Notes: generated by a model from the letters alone, not told the origin. Shown: positions 50,318 through 60,496, counted from the stretch's first letter. The stretch is 64,000 nt of DNA from Dyadobacter jiangsuensis (GCF_003014695.1 NZ_PYAS01000007.1:372001-436000), one strand, 5' to 3'. Numbers and translations are program-made.

Positions 50318-53300
50318 TTAATTTTTATTGAATCGGGTGTTTTGCACCACGCCATCTGCCGATTCCACTTCCACGACATACATCCCGGCACGCAGCGGCC
50401 GGATGCCCGGCACCGAAATCACCTCCGCCGGATTGGTATAACTTCTGGAAAGCATGCATTTGCCATTCATATCCACTAACCGCACCATCACCTTTCCTTC
50501 CAGCGACTCACCGAGTTTGATATTCAGTTCATCCGCCCCCGGATTGGGATAGATGTTAATGCGCGATTTGGCATCGTCCGCATCCCGGTAATTCACCGTT
50601 CTGATCGCCGACCGTTCGCTCCGGCCATCGAAATCGACCTGCTTCAAACGGTAATAGTTAATAGCCCCCATCACCGGCGCGAGGTCGTGGTAGGCGTAGG
50701 ATTGCTCTTTGGAAGACTCCCCCGCACCGGCCACCTTGCCGATCGCCTTGAACGCCTTGCCGTCGGTGCTGCGCTCGATCACAAACTCCTTGTTGTTGGT
50801 TTCGTCGGAGGTTTTCCATTGCAGCAACGTGCCGGTATTCGATTTCTCCGCCGTGAAACCAATAAGCGTCACAGGCAAAGTAGTATTGCTGAATTCCACA
50901 ATAGCAGCATCCGCAGCAGGTATTGTAATTGAAAATGTGCCCTGCACATGGGTTGCCGTTTGGCGGGCGTTCTGGGCGCCACTGAAAAGCTCGCGGGTAG
51001 AATAGTTATCGGAGCCGCTCATACCAGCCCGCTGCAAATCGATATTGAAAGTCTTGGCCGAGCCGCCGTAATTGAAAATTGCCAGGTATGATTTGTTACC
51101 CGCATTTTTTACAAATACCTCGTTGGCCTGGTTGCCAGTGTTGCCTTCCAAAGGGGTAAACACAGTGCCACTGGCCGCGAGACTGAGCAGGTCTTCATTT
51201 TGCAGAAGCGTCTGCGCTTTGGTCGTCCATGCGCCGGAGGTCGAGAAATCGTCGCCGGTGATGAGGGTACCGGTCACGACGCCTGATGCGAAGCGGGCCC
51301 GGTTTTCGCCGTCGGTCTGCGTTCCGAACACGAGGTGGTCGGCGTCCAGATAATTGTAAATGTGTTTCTGCCACCAGCCATAGGTGGTGCTGTTCAATGT
51401 GTAAGAGGTTTCATTAATATCCTTGTATGCGTCGCATGCGATCCTGCGCATGTGTGCGTAGCGCCCGGTCGCGAGGTTGGGCGAAATGGCGGCGTACACG
51501 AGCATTTTACCGTCGAGCTGGTCGGTCAGGTACTCCATTCCTTTCCGGTACGCCTCCATACCTGTGTGAATGGTATTGTCGTAATAGCTGTCGGCTTCCA
51601 GCGATGCGTGACCGAGGAAATCGATTTTAATCATCTCAAAACCACAGGCAATGAACTTCCCGATCACCATTTGCAGGCGGGCCTTGGTACCCGGGTGGGT
51701 AGGGTCCAATGCATAGGCGCCGTCGAGTTCCACGGGGCTGCCGTTTACTTTCGTCCAGGCGTCCTGGTAATTGTAGCTGCTGCCTTCCATTTGGCGGGCA
51801 TACTTACCCCAGTCCACAAATGGCGCCCAGTAAATGCCCGGTTTGAAGCCCTTGCTTTTGCAGTAATTGGCAAATTCGGTCAGTTCCGAAAAGTTGCCGT
51901 TCAGGCCGCCTCCCGACATATTGTCCCAATACGAATCGAGGTCGATGTAAAGCGTGTTGTCGCTGTTACGGAAATCGGGCACGCCGGTGGAGAAGAAATC
52001 CACGACCGATTTGGCCTTCGGCAGGTTAATCGACGACTGAATGGCACCCCAGCTGTTCCAGCCGAAAGGCGTACCGGCCGTCCAGTTGAAAATGTAGCGC
52101 GGCTCGGCCAATGCATTCGCCTGGCCGTAAGTGTCGAAGCCCGCGCGCCAGTCGGCGCCGTAGCTCACCAGGATACGCGGCGAGCGGCAGGCGGTTTGGC
52201 CTACCGACACCCACCCGTGGCCCCGTTTGTCGCGGGTGACGCTTTCCTGCGTCCAGCCTGCCACCACGGCCACATAGTTGGTCGCGCCCCTGCCCTCGCC
52301 TACGAGGTTCACCCCCGTTTTCCATACCGAATGCTCCACCGAGCCGATCACGAGGCCCTTCCGGTTCGCATTATCATAAATCGCCCCCGCTTCCGAACTG
52401 AAAAAATTGGCATACCGCACTTCCTTGGCATCATAGCGCACCCAGGCATCATTATCGAACGGCACAAACAAAGCACGACGGTCGGTATTGGACTGGATAT
52501 CCACATAGTTGGACACCAGCGGCGCCATTTTATAGGAATTGGAGCCGTTGCCTGTCAGTACCAGCTCGGTAAAGAAATGCTCTTTGCCGGGATAAGTGTA
52601 AAACACCTGCTGCATACCGATCGCGCCGCTTTTGGTCATCGTGATCACGTGTTTCGTCCCGCTGCCGAATGCGTCGGTTACGGGTGTCGACGAGTAAGTG
52701 CGCGCCGTAAATCCGGTACTCTGGTGCACCTGGTCCGAGTAAGCTGTGGAAGTAGCTTCGCCGATCACCTTGCTGTTATTGAAATACACGGTATAATGCC
52801 CGTTCGCCAGGTCGTAGTCGATCCGGTTGTTGCTACCGAATGCAATGCTCTGGATATTAGGCGTATTGATCGGCGAGAAGGCGATCTTGTCGATATTCGG
52901 GCCCCAGCCACCTGGGTTATCGAGTTTGATGCTATTGCTGCCGGCATTCAAAACAATGCTCACGGTAATGGCCGCAGGTGTAGACCAACCGCCCGATGCG
53001 GGGCAAGAAACGGCAATTGCCGTGCCTCCATTCGGCGTGACATTAATCGTGCGCGGGTCGCCGGTGCTGTAAGTAACAGTCAGATTGTAAGTACCCGCCG
53101 CGGCCACGTTCACCGGGATCACCACGGCCCCGTTACCCAGGTTACCCACCTGGCTCCCGCCCGAGCAGCTTCCGCAGCCCTGAATGTCGGCTCCGTTGGA
53201 AAGCACGCCGCTTTCTGCTTCGAAACTCTGCGCAAATGCATTTGTCTGCACGAGTATCAGCCCACCGAGGAGCACCGTTGCCCGACAAAGCGTTGCTCCG

Positions 53301-53356
53301 CTGCCGAACGGGAGGCGCGACGCCATCCCGTTCAGCATTGAGAATAATTTCTTCAT
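50318..53356 (-). CDS. Alpha-galactosidase-like glycoside hydrolase (clan GH-D) with CBM35 and T9SS domain
   Basis: A 1012-residue secreted enzyme. After the signal peptide (VLLGGLILVQTNAFAQ) comes a CBM35-like module (~44-170; SFEAESGVLSNGADIQGCGS, GGWGPNIDKIAFSP). A beta-sandwich and the (beta/alpha)8 barrel follow. The barrel contains FGWNSWGAIQSS, YIDLDSYWDNMSGGGLNG, nucleophile Asp579 in IKIDFLGH and likely acid/base Asp642 in RIACDAYKD. This is the order and spacing of melibiases of clan GH-D (GH27/GH36). A fibronectin-like module and T9SS domain (IYPNPGADELNIKLG) end the chain. It is the last gene of the operon with SusD and SusC and probably trims alpha-galactosyl groups at the cell surface. 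Confidence 0.87.
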   Translation of the reverse strand: MKKLFSMLNGMASRLPFGSGATLCRATVLLGGLILVQTNAFAQSFEAESGVLSNGADIQGCGSCSGGSQVGNLGNGAVVIPVNVAAAGTYNLTVTYSTGDPRTINVTPNGGTAIAVSCPASGGWSTPAAITVSIVLNAGSNSIKLDNPGGWGPNIDKIAFSPINTPNIQSIAFGSNNRIDYDLANGHYTVYFNNSKVIGEATSTAYSDQVHQSTGFTARTYSSTPVTDAFGSGTKHVITMTKSGAIGMQQVFYTYPGKEHFFTELVLTGNGSNSYKMAPLVSNYVDIQSNTDRRALFVPFDNDAWVRYDAKEVRYANFFSSEAGAIYDNANRKGLVIGSVEHSVWKTGVNLVGEGRGATNYVAVVAGWTQESVTRDKRGHGWVSVGQTACRSPRILVSYGADWRAGFDTYGQANALAEPRYIFNWTAGTPFGWNSWGAIQSSINLPKAKSVVDFFSTGVPDFRNSDNTLYIDLDSYWDNMSGGGLNGNFSELTEFANYCKSKGFKPGIYWAPFVDWGKYARQMEGSSYNYQDAWTKVNGSPVELDGAYALDPTHPGTKARLQMVIGKFIACGFEMIKIDFLGHASLEADSYYDNTIHTGMEAYRKGMEYLTDQLDGKMLVYAAISPNLATGRYAHMRRIACDAYKDINETSYTLNSTTYGWWQKHIYNYLDADHLVFGTQTDGENRARFASGVVTGTLITGDDFSTSGAWTTKAQTLLQNEDLLSLAASGTVFTPLEGNTGNQANEVFVKNAGNKSYLAIFNYGGSAKTFNIDLQRAGMSGSDNYSTRELFSGAQNARQTATHVQGTFSITIPAADAAIVEFSNTTLPVTLIGFTAEKSNTGTLLQWKTSDETNNKEFVIERSTDGKAFKAIGKVAGAGESSKEQSYAYHDLAPVMGAINYYRLKQVDFDGRSERSAIRTVNYRDADDAKSRINIYPNPGADELNIKLGESLEGKVMVRLVDMNGKCMLSRSYTNPAEVISVPGIRPLRAGMYVVEVESADGVVQNTRFNKN

Positions 53357-53398
53357 ACTGAATGATTTTCAGGTTAATGTTTTTCAAAAAAACGGAGG

Positions 53399-55057
53399 TT
53401 AATACCCGGCATTCTGCTTCAATGCCCCTCCCGATGCCTGGATTTCGCTTTGCGGAATAGGCTGCCAGTAATTTTTGTCCTGGAACTTCCGCCCTTCCAA
53501 TGCGATGATTTTTACGTATTCGATCGAGCCGTCGGTTTTCTTCTCGGGCCGCACGCCATAGGCAGGTACGTTTTCGGTCATGTTGGCGATTTTCCAGCGG
53601 CGGACGTCGAAGAACCGGTGTTCCTCAAAGGCCAGCTCCACACGGCGCTCGTTACGGATGCGCTCACGCATGGTTGCCTGTGTGAGGCCGGCCGGCAAAT
53701 CGGGCATTCCTGCACGCTTGCGGATCTGGTTCAGGGCGCTGTAAACGGTCGCATCCGGGCCGGCAGCTTCGTTGCGCGCTTCGGCGTAGTTCAGCAGGAC
53801 TTCGCCGTAGCGGATGTATTTCCAGGGCTGGGTGGCCGTCTGGTTGGCATTGCGGATCGGGCTTTGGTCATTAATGAATTTGTAAACATAATACCCCGTC
53901 TTGGTGGTGTTCCAGTTTTCGTTCCCATCCTTGCTATCCTGGCCGCCCGGCACGAATGTCTCCACTTTGCGCTCACGGTAAGCCGCGCCGTTGTACAACA
54001 CGGTCATCGTCAGGCGCGGATCGCGGTTTTTATAAGGATCTTTCGGGTTGTAGCCTGATTTCGGATCGGTGATTTTCGTCCCGTCCATCATCTCATAATC
54101 ATCCACGAGGTTCTGCAAAGGCGTATTACCTGCCCAGCCGCCATAGCCGTTCGGGCCGTTCACGAGTTCCAGGTTGGTGTGCTCGTTGGTAGGTGAATAG
54201 AGGCGGATGAAAATGTCTTCCGAAGTATTGTTGGTGATAAAAAGCTTGCGGTAGTCACTATACAGCGAGAATGCATTCTTGTCCATCACCACTTTGGCCG
54301 CATCGGCGGCCTTCTGCCATTTAGCCGCGTCGTTCTGGTCATTGTTGTACAAAGGGCTGGCCGCATAAAGCAGCAACCGTGCTTTCAATGCCAATGCCGC
54401 ATTTTCGGAACCGCGGCCGGGCGTTACTGCTGCGCCAGCCAGGCCGGTGGCAGCAGCATCCAGCTCGGCAACCGCATAAGCAATGCTCTCTTCGATGCTT
54501 TTGCGCTGGTAGAGCTCGGTATAATCACGATCTTCCAATGCATACACTTTATCGCCGATCACCGGAATGCCGCCAAAATTGCGGATCAGGTCATGGTAGC
54601 GGTAGGCGCGGATAAAACGCAGTTCAGCTTTCAGCCGCTTTTTCCCCGACTCGCTCATGGGCACTTTGTCGACGTTCGCCAGGCCGTAGTTGCATTCACG
54701 GATGCTCCGGTAGCTGCGTGTCCAGGTGTTGGAAATCCAGCCGGTGCGGTCGGGAGCGGCATTGCCCTGCTGCACGAAATAGGTGTCATTATCAAAATTA
54801 CAGATCGACTCGTCGGTCACGGAGCTCATCCAGGCATCTTCAAAACCCCGGCCAAAGCCCGGCTTATCACCCTCGGTCGAGAGCTGCACGCCTACATAAC
54901 GGCCTACTACATACGCATCGGCCAGCGCGGAGTCGGCCCAGATGGCCTGATCGGAGATAATGTCGGTCGGTTTGGTATCCAGGAACGCGTCGTCGCAGCT
55001 GGTCAGGCAGGCCGTCACGCCGGTAAGCAAGCTTAGTATCAGTTTATTCAATCTCAT
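53399..55057 (-). CDS. SusD/RagB family glycan-binding lipoprotein
   Basis: A 552-residue outer-membrane lipoprotein. KLILSLLTGVTACLTSCDDA gives a lipobox at LTSC. The family pattern follows: DTKPTDIISDQAIW, an N-terminal TPR core (LKAELRFIRAYRYHDLIRNF-GGIPVI), AALALKARLLLYAASPLYNN and the C-terminal RKRAGMPDLPAGLTQATMRE with RIRNERRVELAFEEHRFFDV-RRWK. It caps the SusC channel and binds glycan. It begins 13 bp after SusC and precedes the alpha-galactosidase in one operon. Confidence 0.94.
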   Translation of the reverse strand: MRLNKLILSLLTGVTACLTSCDDAFLDTKPTDIISDQAIWADSALADAYVVGRYVGVQLSTEGDKPGFGRGFEDAWMSSVTDESICNFDNDTYFVQQGNAAPDRTGWISNTWTRSYRSIRECNYGLANVDKVPMSESGKKRLKAELRFIRAYRYHDLIRNFGGIPVIGDKVYALEDRDYTELYQRKSIEESIAYAVAELDAAATGLAGAAVTPGRGSENAALALKARLLLYAASPLYNNDQNDAAKWQKAADAAKVVMDKNAFSLYSDYRKLFITNNTSEDIFIRLYSPTNEHTNLELVNGPNGYGGWAGNTPLQNLVDDYEMMDGTKITDPKSGYNPKDPYKNRDPRLTMTVLYNGAAYRERKVETFVPGGQDSKDGNENWNTTKTGYYVYKFINDQSPIRNANQTATQPWKYIRYGEVLLNYAEARNEAAGPDATVYSALNQIRKRAGMPDLPAGLTQATMRERIRNERRVELAFEEHRFFDVRRWKIANMTENVPAYGVRPEKKTDGSIEYVKIIALEGRKFQDKNYWQPIPQSEIQASGGALKQNAGY

Positions 55058-55069
55058 GTCTTTGTCAGT

Positions 55070-58000
55070 TTAGAATGTCACGTTCACGCCCACATTGTAG
55101 ATTTTCTGCTGCGGATAGAAGAACGCATTGCCATTGTCCCCTTCCGGATCAAAATCCTTTACCTTGGTGAATGTAAGCAGGTTAAACCCATTGGTATAGA
55201 TCCGCAGACCACCCAGCCCGATTCTTGAAATAAGCTTCTGCGGCACATTATAAGCCAGCTCCACGTTTTTCAGACGGAGGAAAGCGGTATTCTGGAACCA
55301 GAACGTGTTTTTGTAGCTGCCGTTCACGCCCGTACCCGTGCGCGAATCAATGCGCGGCGAGCTGCCGTTCGGGTTGGAAGGGCTCCAAGCGTCCTCGGCG
55401 CGCGATTGCATCACGCTGCTGAACTCGCCCGCTTCCACCACCACATACTGCGCCACACGCGCCTGGCCCTGCAACAGGACATTCAAAGTGAGGTTTTTCC
55501 AGCCGCCGCCCAGGTTCACGCCATAGCTAATCTGCGGCACATTGCTATACTGCGAGCGGATACGGTCGGCGGCGTCGATCTTGCCATCTCCGTTGTAATC
55601 CTCGTATTTAAGGTCGCCCATGCCTGCGCCTGAAACGTGCGGGTAGGCATCCAGTTCCTGCTGGGTTTTGAACACACCAATGGCGCGGTACATGAGGTCG
55701 GCATTCGGATTGCCGAGGTCCGAACCCAGCGGCATACCGGTGGCGCGCTGGTAATCGAGCGTGTTGGGGGCTTCGTCGATGAAAATCACCTCGCTCTTGG
55801 CAAATGCAAAGTTACCGCCGATGTTGTAGCTGAAATTGTTGTGGCTGCCCGCATACTGGATCTGCGTTTCCAGACCGCGGTTATGCACCTCGGCAATGTT
55901 CTCTTTCGGGATTTGCGAGCTGCTGATCCCGGTCAGCGCAGGAATGCTCACGTTGCGGCTGGCGAGGATATTGGTCCTGTTCTCGAAAAACAGGTCGAGG
56001 TCGAAGGTCAGTTTTTTGAAGAGCGTCGAATTCAGACCCACATTGTATTTCTTGGCCACTTCCCAGGTAATATTCGGGTTGGCCAGCAGCGAGTACTGAA
56101 TGAGCGGCACATTGCTGGCATTGCTGCCGGTGGAAAATGCGCCGTTTCGCACCTGGAAATTGTCGCGGAACTGGTTGGGGTTCACGCGATCGTTACCCAG
56201 CTCCCCATACGACGCCCTGATTTTAAGATCGTTGATGGCATTGCCTGTCTGGAACCAGGGTTCCTGCGACACCCGCCAGCCCAACGAAATACCCGGGAAA
56301 AATCCGTAGCGATTGCCCTTCGGAAACACCGACGACCCGTCGTAACGCAATTGTACCTCTGCCAGATAGCGTCCCATGTAGTTGTAATTCACCCTTCCGA
56401 ACACATTCCGGCGCGAGGTGCGGTAACTGCTCCCGCTGTTGCCGAAGTCGACCGGCTGCGCACCGCCCTGGCTCAGATCGGGCAGCTGCGTGGTGATGAA
56501 GTTGTTGCGCGACGCGCTGAAAAACTCCTGCGTCTCCCGGCTCTGCTCATACGCAATGAACGAAGACAATGCGTGATCGCCGAAATTCTTGACGTAATTC
56601 AGTTTGATATTGCCGGTCAAAAGGGCTTTGTTCGTCTGGCTCTCGTACATCTGTGCCTTCGCGGGGCCGCCCAGCACGGTGCTGTATTGCTGGGTGGTTT
56701 TGTTGTATTGATAAACGATCCAGTTCGTTCTCATTTCCTTGGTAAATGCAAAGCTCTGGTCGGCCGAGAAGAAACCGTCGACCGACAAACCGCTGACCGG
56801 CAGCTGGTAGCTGGCTCTCAGAATACCATTCGAAACCGTGGTGGGGCTGTTGTTGGTACCCGCCAAAGTAGCCATGGCGATCGGGTTCTTGCCTTGTTCT
56901 ACCCCTGCCCCGAGTTTGCCATCGGGATACCGTGCGGGCAATGTGGGATATGTTCTGTACAAAAACTCAAACACGTTGCTGGCCCCGAAACCTGCGATGT
57001 AGCTGCGGTTCTCTCGCCGTGTCGCCAGCTGGATTCCGAAACTCAGTTTATCGTTCACATTCACATTGATATTCGAACGCACGCTGTACTGCCGGTATTT
57101 ATTCACGCCGTCGCGGTAGAGGCCATCCTGATACAAGGTTCCTGCCGACACGAAGTAATTGATCTTCTCGGTCCCGCCGGAAACGGAGAGGTTATGCTGG
57201 TTCTGGCGTGCAACGGGTTTCATCAACTCCTTCACCCAGTTGGTATTAGGGTAATTGATCGGATCCGAACCGTCGCGGAATTTCTGGATCTCGGCGTCGC
57301 TGTACCGCTGGTTCATCCCGCCCGACGGGTTCCGGTAGTAGTCGATCGTATTCAGGATTCCCGCGTACGTAGGCGCATCCACGAACTTGGGCAGGCGCGT
57401 AGGCTGTACGAAGCCCTGGTTGAAGGAATAGTCGAAGCGCGGCTTTCCTGCGAGGCCTTTTTTGGTCGTAATCAAAATTACCCCGTTGGCGGCCTGGGCA
57501 CCGTAAATGGCTGCGGAAGCGTCTTTGAGTACTGAAATGCTTTCAATGTCGTTCGGGTTCAGGCGGTCCAGCCCTCCTATCGCATTGGCAATACCATCGA
57601 TAACAATGAGCGGGCTGCTGTTGCCGGTCGTCGCCCTACCGCGGATCAGTATGCTCGAACCATCCGAACCCGGCTCACCGGAGCGGTTGTTGGCGATCAG
57701 GCCCGGCAAACGGCCGGCAAAGGAGTTGGAAATGTTCGCCTGCGGGCTGCGGGTAATTTCGGAGCCCTGTACCGTCGCCACCGAGCCGGTAATATTCTTT
57801 TTGGATTGCGTACCATATCCCACCACCACCACTTCTTCCAGCGACTTCGAATCCACTTTCAAAGTCACGTCCACCACAGCCTGCGTGCCCACGGTAACTT
57901 CCTGCGACAAATAGCCGACAAACGAAAATATGAGAACAGCCGGTCCTGCCTGCGATTTATCATCCGGGATATCGAGCGCGTAGGCTCCTTCCTCATTGGT

Positions 58001-58522
58001 AACGGTACCGCGCTGGGTGCCTTTCAATACCACGCTCACGCCCGGGAGTTTGTCGCCCTTATCGTCGACGACCGTACCCGTGAGCCGGATATCTGTTGCG
58101 CTCGCTGCACCATTTGCCTGCTCCCCACCAGGAGACAGCGGTTCCTGTAAAAACGACACTTTACGACTGCGTTTGAGAATAATCTGGCCATCACCGGGCT
58201 GGTATTCGATTTGCAGCGGGAGGAGGAGCCGGTCGAGCACGGCCGAAAGTTTCTCGTTGCTCGCATTCAGGCTCACCCGGGTGCGCACGGGGATAATGCT
58301 GCGGCTGTACGCGAAACGCACGCCGGACAGGTTCTCCAACCGGTCTAGCGCAGTGCCCAGAGAAATGTTTTCAGCCTGGATGCTCACGTTTTTGGCCAGC
58401 AGGTCCTGCGCATTGATATCCCTCGCGTAACCGCCCGCCGCAATCATTCCGATCAGGAAAAGCTGTAATATGGATAACCGCATAATATGGTATGCCGTCT
58501 TGCTTTTAAGGAAAAAATACAT
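55070..58522 (-). CDS. SusC/RagA family TonB-dependent transporter with STN domain
   Basis: A 1150-residue outer-membrane transporter. I choose the ATG at 58522, which gives the charged start and signal segment RLSILQLFLIGMIAAGG; the ORF extends upstream to 58621. An STN (secretin/TonB N-terminal) domain lies at ~35-105 (NVSIQAENISLGTALDRLEN, VSLNASNEKLSAVLDRLLL). A carboxypeptidase-like regulatory domain follows (TGTVVDDKGDKLPGVSVVLK). The plug comes next (GYGTQSKKNITGSVATVQGS, FAGRLPGLIANNRSGEPGSD), then the barrel, ending KIYNVGVNVTF. STN-bearing SusC proteins signal substrate binding to a FecR anti-sigma factor, and fecR and sigma genes lie immediately upstream. Transport of an oligosaccharide released from an alpha-galactoside is likely. 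Confidence 0.94.
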   Translation of the reverse strand: MYFFLKSKTAYHIMRLSILQLFLIGMIAAGGYARDINAQDLLAKNVSIQAENISLGTALDRLENLSGVRFAYSRSIIPVRTRVSLNASNEKLSAVLDRLLLPLQIEYQPGDGQIILKRSRKVSFLQEPLSPGGEQANGAASATDIRLTGTVVDDKGDKLPGVSVVLKGTQRGTVTNEEGAYALDIPDDKSQAGPAVLIFSFVGYLSQEVTVGTQAVVDVTLKVDSKSLEEVVVVGYGTQSKKNITGSVATVQGSEITRSPQANISNSFAGRLPGLIANNRSGEPGSDGSSILIRGRATTGNSSPLIVIDGIANAIGGLDRLNPNDIESISVLKDASAAIYGAQAANGVILITTKKGLAGKPRFDYSFNQGFVQPTRLPKFVDAPTYAGILNTIDYYRNPSGGMNQRYSDAEIQKFRDGSDPINYPNTNWVKELMKPVARQNQHNLSVSGGTEKINYFVSAGTLYQDGLYRDGVNKYRQYSVRSNINVNVNDKLSFGIQLATRRENRSYIAGFGASNVFEFLYRTYPTLPARYPDGKLGAGVEQGKNPIAMATLAGTNNSPTTVSNGILRASYQLPVSGLSVDGFFSADQSFAFTKEMRTNWIVYQYNKTTQQYSTVLGGPAKAQMYESQTNKALLTGNIKLNYVKNFGDHALSSFIAYEQSRETQEFFSASRNNFITTQLPDLSQGGAQPVDFGNSGSSYRTSRRNVFGRVNYNYMGRYLAEVQLRYDGSSVFPKGNRYGFFPGISLGWRVSQEPWFQTGNAINDLKIRASYGELGNDRVNPNQFRDNFQVRNGAFSTGSNASNVPLIQYSLLANPNITWEVAKKYNVGLNSTLFKKLTFDLDLFFENRTNILASRNVSIPALTGISSSQIPKENIAEVHNRGLETQIQYAGSHNNFSYNIGGNFAFAKSEVIFIDEAPNTLDYQRATGMPLGSDLGNPNADLMYRAIGVFKTQQELDAYPHVSGAGMGDLKYEDYNGDGKIDAADRIRSQYSNVPQISYGVNLGGGWKNLTLNVLLQGQARVAQYVVVEAGEFSSVMQSRAEDAWSPSNPNGSSPRIDSRTGTGVNGSYKNTFWFQNTAFLRLKNVELAYNVPQKLISRIGLGGLRIYTNGFNLLTFTKVKDFDPEGDNGNAFFYPQQKIYNVGVNVTF

Positions 58523-58722
58523 AAGTTTGAAATGGTTAATATGAACAATAGGAAGCCTTGCATCACCGGCCAGTGATGTTCCATCAAGGTCTTCGTTCAG
58601 GATCAGGGGTGCTTCCATCACTCCTGATTTTTTGTTGAAGCGGGTACTATTTCGGTTGGTTGAATTTCGTCATAGGGCGGCTGTTAGGTGTCTGTTTTAA
58701 TTGATATTGAAAGGAATTGAAT

Positions 58723-59751
58723 CTACTCCGAAGCGGCACATCCTTCCCCGCGGATCACGATCTCATCATTTTGCATCACGTAGTTCGCGTCCACGATCTG
58801 CATCGTCATTTCCAGTATTTCTGAAAGCCGGTTCTGGTCGAACGTGGCTTTGACGCGGCAGTTCTCGAGGTTCGGGTTTGCAAGGCGGATTTTCACATCG
58901 AACTTTTCTTCAAGCCGCTGCACCACTTCCCCCAGCCTTGCATCCGAGAAAGTAAGCGAAACAGGTTGCCACAAGGGCGCTTTTTCGGCTACATCGGGCA
59001 CGGTTTCGCTCACCAGCTCGCCGGAGGCTACCTTGAACACCGCCTGCTGGTGCGGCAGCAGCATTACCTCCCTGCCTTTGTCGGCTGTGACGGAAACCTT
59101 ACCTGTCACCACCGATACTTCATATTCCGCTTCGCCTTTATTGGCCCGCACATTAAAACTCGTGCCCAGCACCTTCACCTTCACCGACTCGCCGTGCACA
59201 AAGAATGGCCGCGACGCATCATGCGTTACCTCAAAAAACGCCTCTCCTTCGAGGGAAACCTCGCGGGAATCAGCCTTGAAATCTTCTTTGGCGTAGGTAA
59301 TGCGGGTACCGGGGTTCAGCCAGGCTTCGGAGCCGTCGGGGAATGTATGCTTGCGTACCTGGCGGGTTTTGTTCACGATCACAAGGGTATTGCTGCCGGC
59401 TTTGAAAACGGATTTGTTTTGGGATAGAAAGTTGTAAACCCCGATGCCCACCGCCAGGAGGATCATCGCCGCTACCGCATACCGCAGCAGCCTCTGAAGC
59501 ACCGGACGGCCAACCGCCGGTCGCTGCAATGGCATTGTCGGTACCGCATCTGCGGAACGCTCATCAGAAGACAGCCTCCGGATCTCATGCTGGACTTTGC
59601 CCAAATGCCGCGGCTGATCGAATGCAGCCCCGTTACCGGTCTCCTCCGACAACGACGCGTACCATTCGTCGACCTGAAACGCTTCCTCCGGGGTACATTG
59701 TCCTTCGAGATAGCGCCTCAGAAGCTCCGGCGAAATATTGTTATTATTCAT
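58723..59751 (-). CDS. FecR family anti-sigma factor
   Basis: A 342-residue inner-membrane protein. The cytoplasmic N-terminus (NISPELLRRYLEGQCTPEEA-FQVDEWY) binds the sigma factor. One TM helix (YAVAAMILLAVGIGVYNFL) crosses near residues 90-110. The periplasmic FecR domain shows RKHTFPDGSEAWLNPGTRIT, VSLEGEAFFEVTHDASRPFF-VHGESVKVKVLGTSFNVRAN and VSVTADKGREVMLLPHQQAV. A C-terminal DUF4974-type STN-like part ends the chain (VSLTFSDARLGEVVQRLEEK). It receives the signal from the SusC STN domain. It is divergent from its sigma gene. Confidence 0.93.
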   Translation of the reverse strand: MNNNNISPELLRRYLEGQCTPEEAFQVDEWYASLSEETGNGAAFDQPRHLGKVQHEIRRLSSDERSADAVPTMPLQRPAVGRPVLQRLLRYAVAAMILLAVGIGVYNFLSQNKSVFKAGSNTLVIVNKTRQVRKHTFPDGSEAWLNPGTRITYAKEDFKADSREVSLEGEAFFEVTHDASRPFFVHGESVKVKVLGTSFNVRANKGEAEYEVSVVTGKVSVTADKGREVMLLPHQQAVFKVASGELVSETVPDVAEKAPLWQPVSLTFSDARLGEVVQRLEEKFDVKIRLANPNLENCRVKATFDQNRLSEILEMTMQIVDANYVMQNDEIVIRGEGCAASE

Positions 59752-59865
59752 AATGTGTTTGTAATGACCTGTTATTTCAGTTCCCTATAAACAGGACGCA
59801 CGGCGCGCCCACATCCCTAGTGACTTTTGAAGAAATTTTATGACAAATACTATTTGAATCCTTAT

Positions 59866-59873
59866 TACTTTTG
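59866..59873 (+). promoter_or_regulatory. -7 element of the ECF sigma gene
   Basis: TACTTTTG is an exact TAnnTTTG and lies only 14 bp before the ATG at 59888. If used, the leader would be very short, which would favour the second ATG at 59897 as start codon. Confidence 0.45.
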
Positions 59874-59887
59874 ATCGAAGTAGAAGA

Positions 59888-60496
59888 ATGCACCTCATGA
59901 GTAAGGATTACCGCGATAACGACGACCTCGAATTATGGCAGCTTGCAAAGGTTTCGGACGATTCGCTGGCCTTTGCGGAGCTTCATCGCAGGTATTCGTC
60001 CCGGCTTTACGCGCTCGCATTGCGGAAGACCGGCAGCAGTGAGGTGTCCGAAGATCTCGTCCAGGACCTTTTTGTGCATTTATGGCTGCAACGGACGGGC
60101 ATCACCATTGAAAAGGCGTTCAATCTCTATCTTTTTTCCGCACTCAAAAACCGCATCATCTCCCATTTGCGGAAACAGCTCGTGCAACACACCGTGTCGC
60201 TGAACGACATCGACCTGGAAACGTTGTCGTCGCAATCGGCCAACCTGGTGCAGGAATGGCTGTCGTTGAAAGAAGTGCAGGAAATCTACTCCCGTGAGCT
60301 CGCGAACCTGCCCGAAAAGAGCAAGCAGGTATTCGAAATGAGCCGCAGCGGCGTCCCCAACAAGGAAATCGCCCAGCTGCTCGACCTGTCCGAGAAAACC
60401 GTCGAATTTCACATCAGCAAATGCCTGCGCGTGTTACGGGCGAAGTTCGGTTATGTGGTAAGCGTGCTGGTATGGGTATTGGCCGGGACTATGTAG
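59888..60496 (+). CDS. ECF sigma factor of the FecR-linked (FecI-like) type
   Basis: A 202-residue sigma factor (or 199 from the ATG at 59897). Region 2 reads DDSLAFAELHRRYSSRLYAL, SEDLVQDLFVHLWLQRTGIT and NLYLFSALKNRIISHLRKQL. Region 4 reads LPEKSKQVFEMSRSGVPNKE-IAQLLDLSEKTVEFHISKCL. A hydrophobic tail (VVSVLVWVLAGTM) closes it, common in Bacteroidota members. It is held by the divergent FecR and should activate the fecR-susC-susD-alpha-galactosidase operon when the transporter senses substrate. Confidence 0.93.
   Translation: MHLMSKDYRDNDDLELWQLAKVSDDSLAFAELHRRYSSRLYALALRKTGSSEVSEDLVQDLFVHLWLQRTGITIEKAFNLYLFSALKNRIISHLRKQLVQHTVSLNDIDLETLSSQSANLVQEWLSLKEVQEIYSRELANLPEKSKQVFEMSRSGVPNKEIAQLLDLSEKTVEFHISKCLRVLRAKFGYVVSVLVWVLAGTM

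Noticed and set aside
51335..53341. A 668-codon plus-strand open frame opposite the alpha-galactosidase
   Set aside because: It is the antisense shadow of a GC-rich gene. Its translation has no recognisable domain, while the minus strand encodes a complete enzyme.
55637..57535. A 632-codon plus-strand open frame opposite SusC
   Set aside because: Antisense shadow of a clear TonB-dependent transporter; no protein features on the plus strand.
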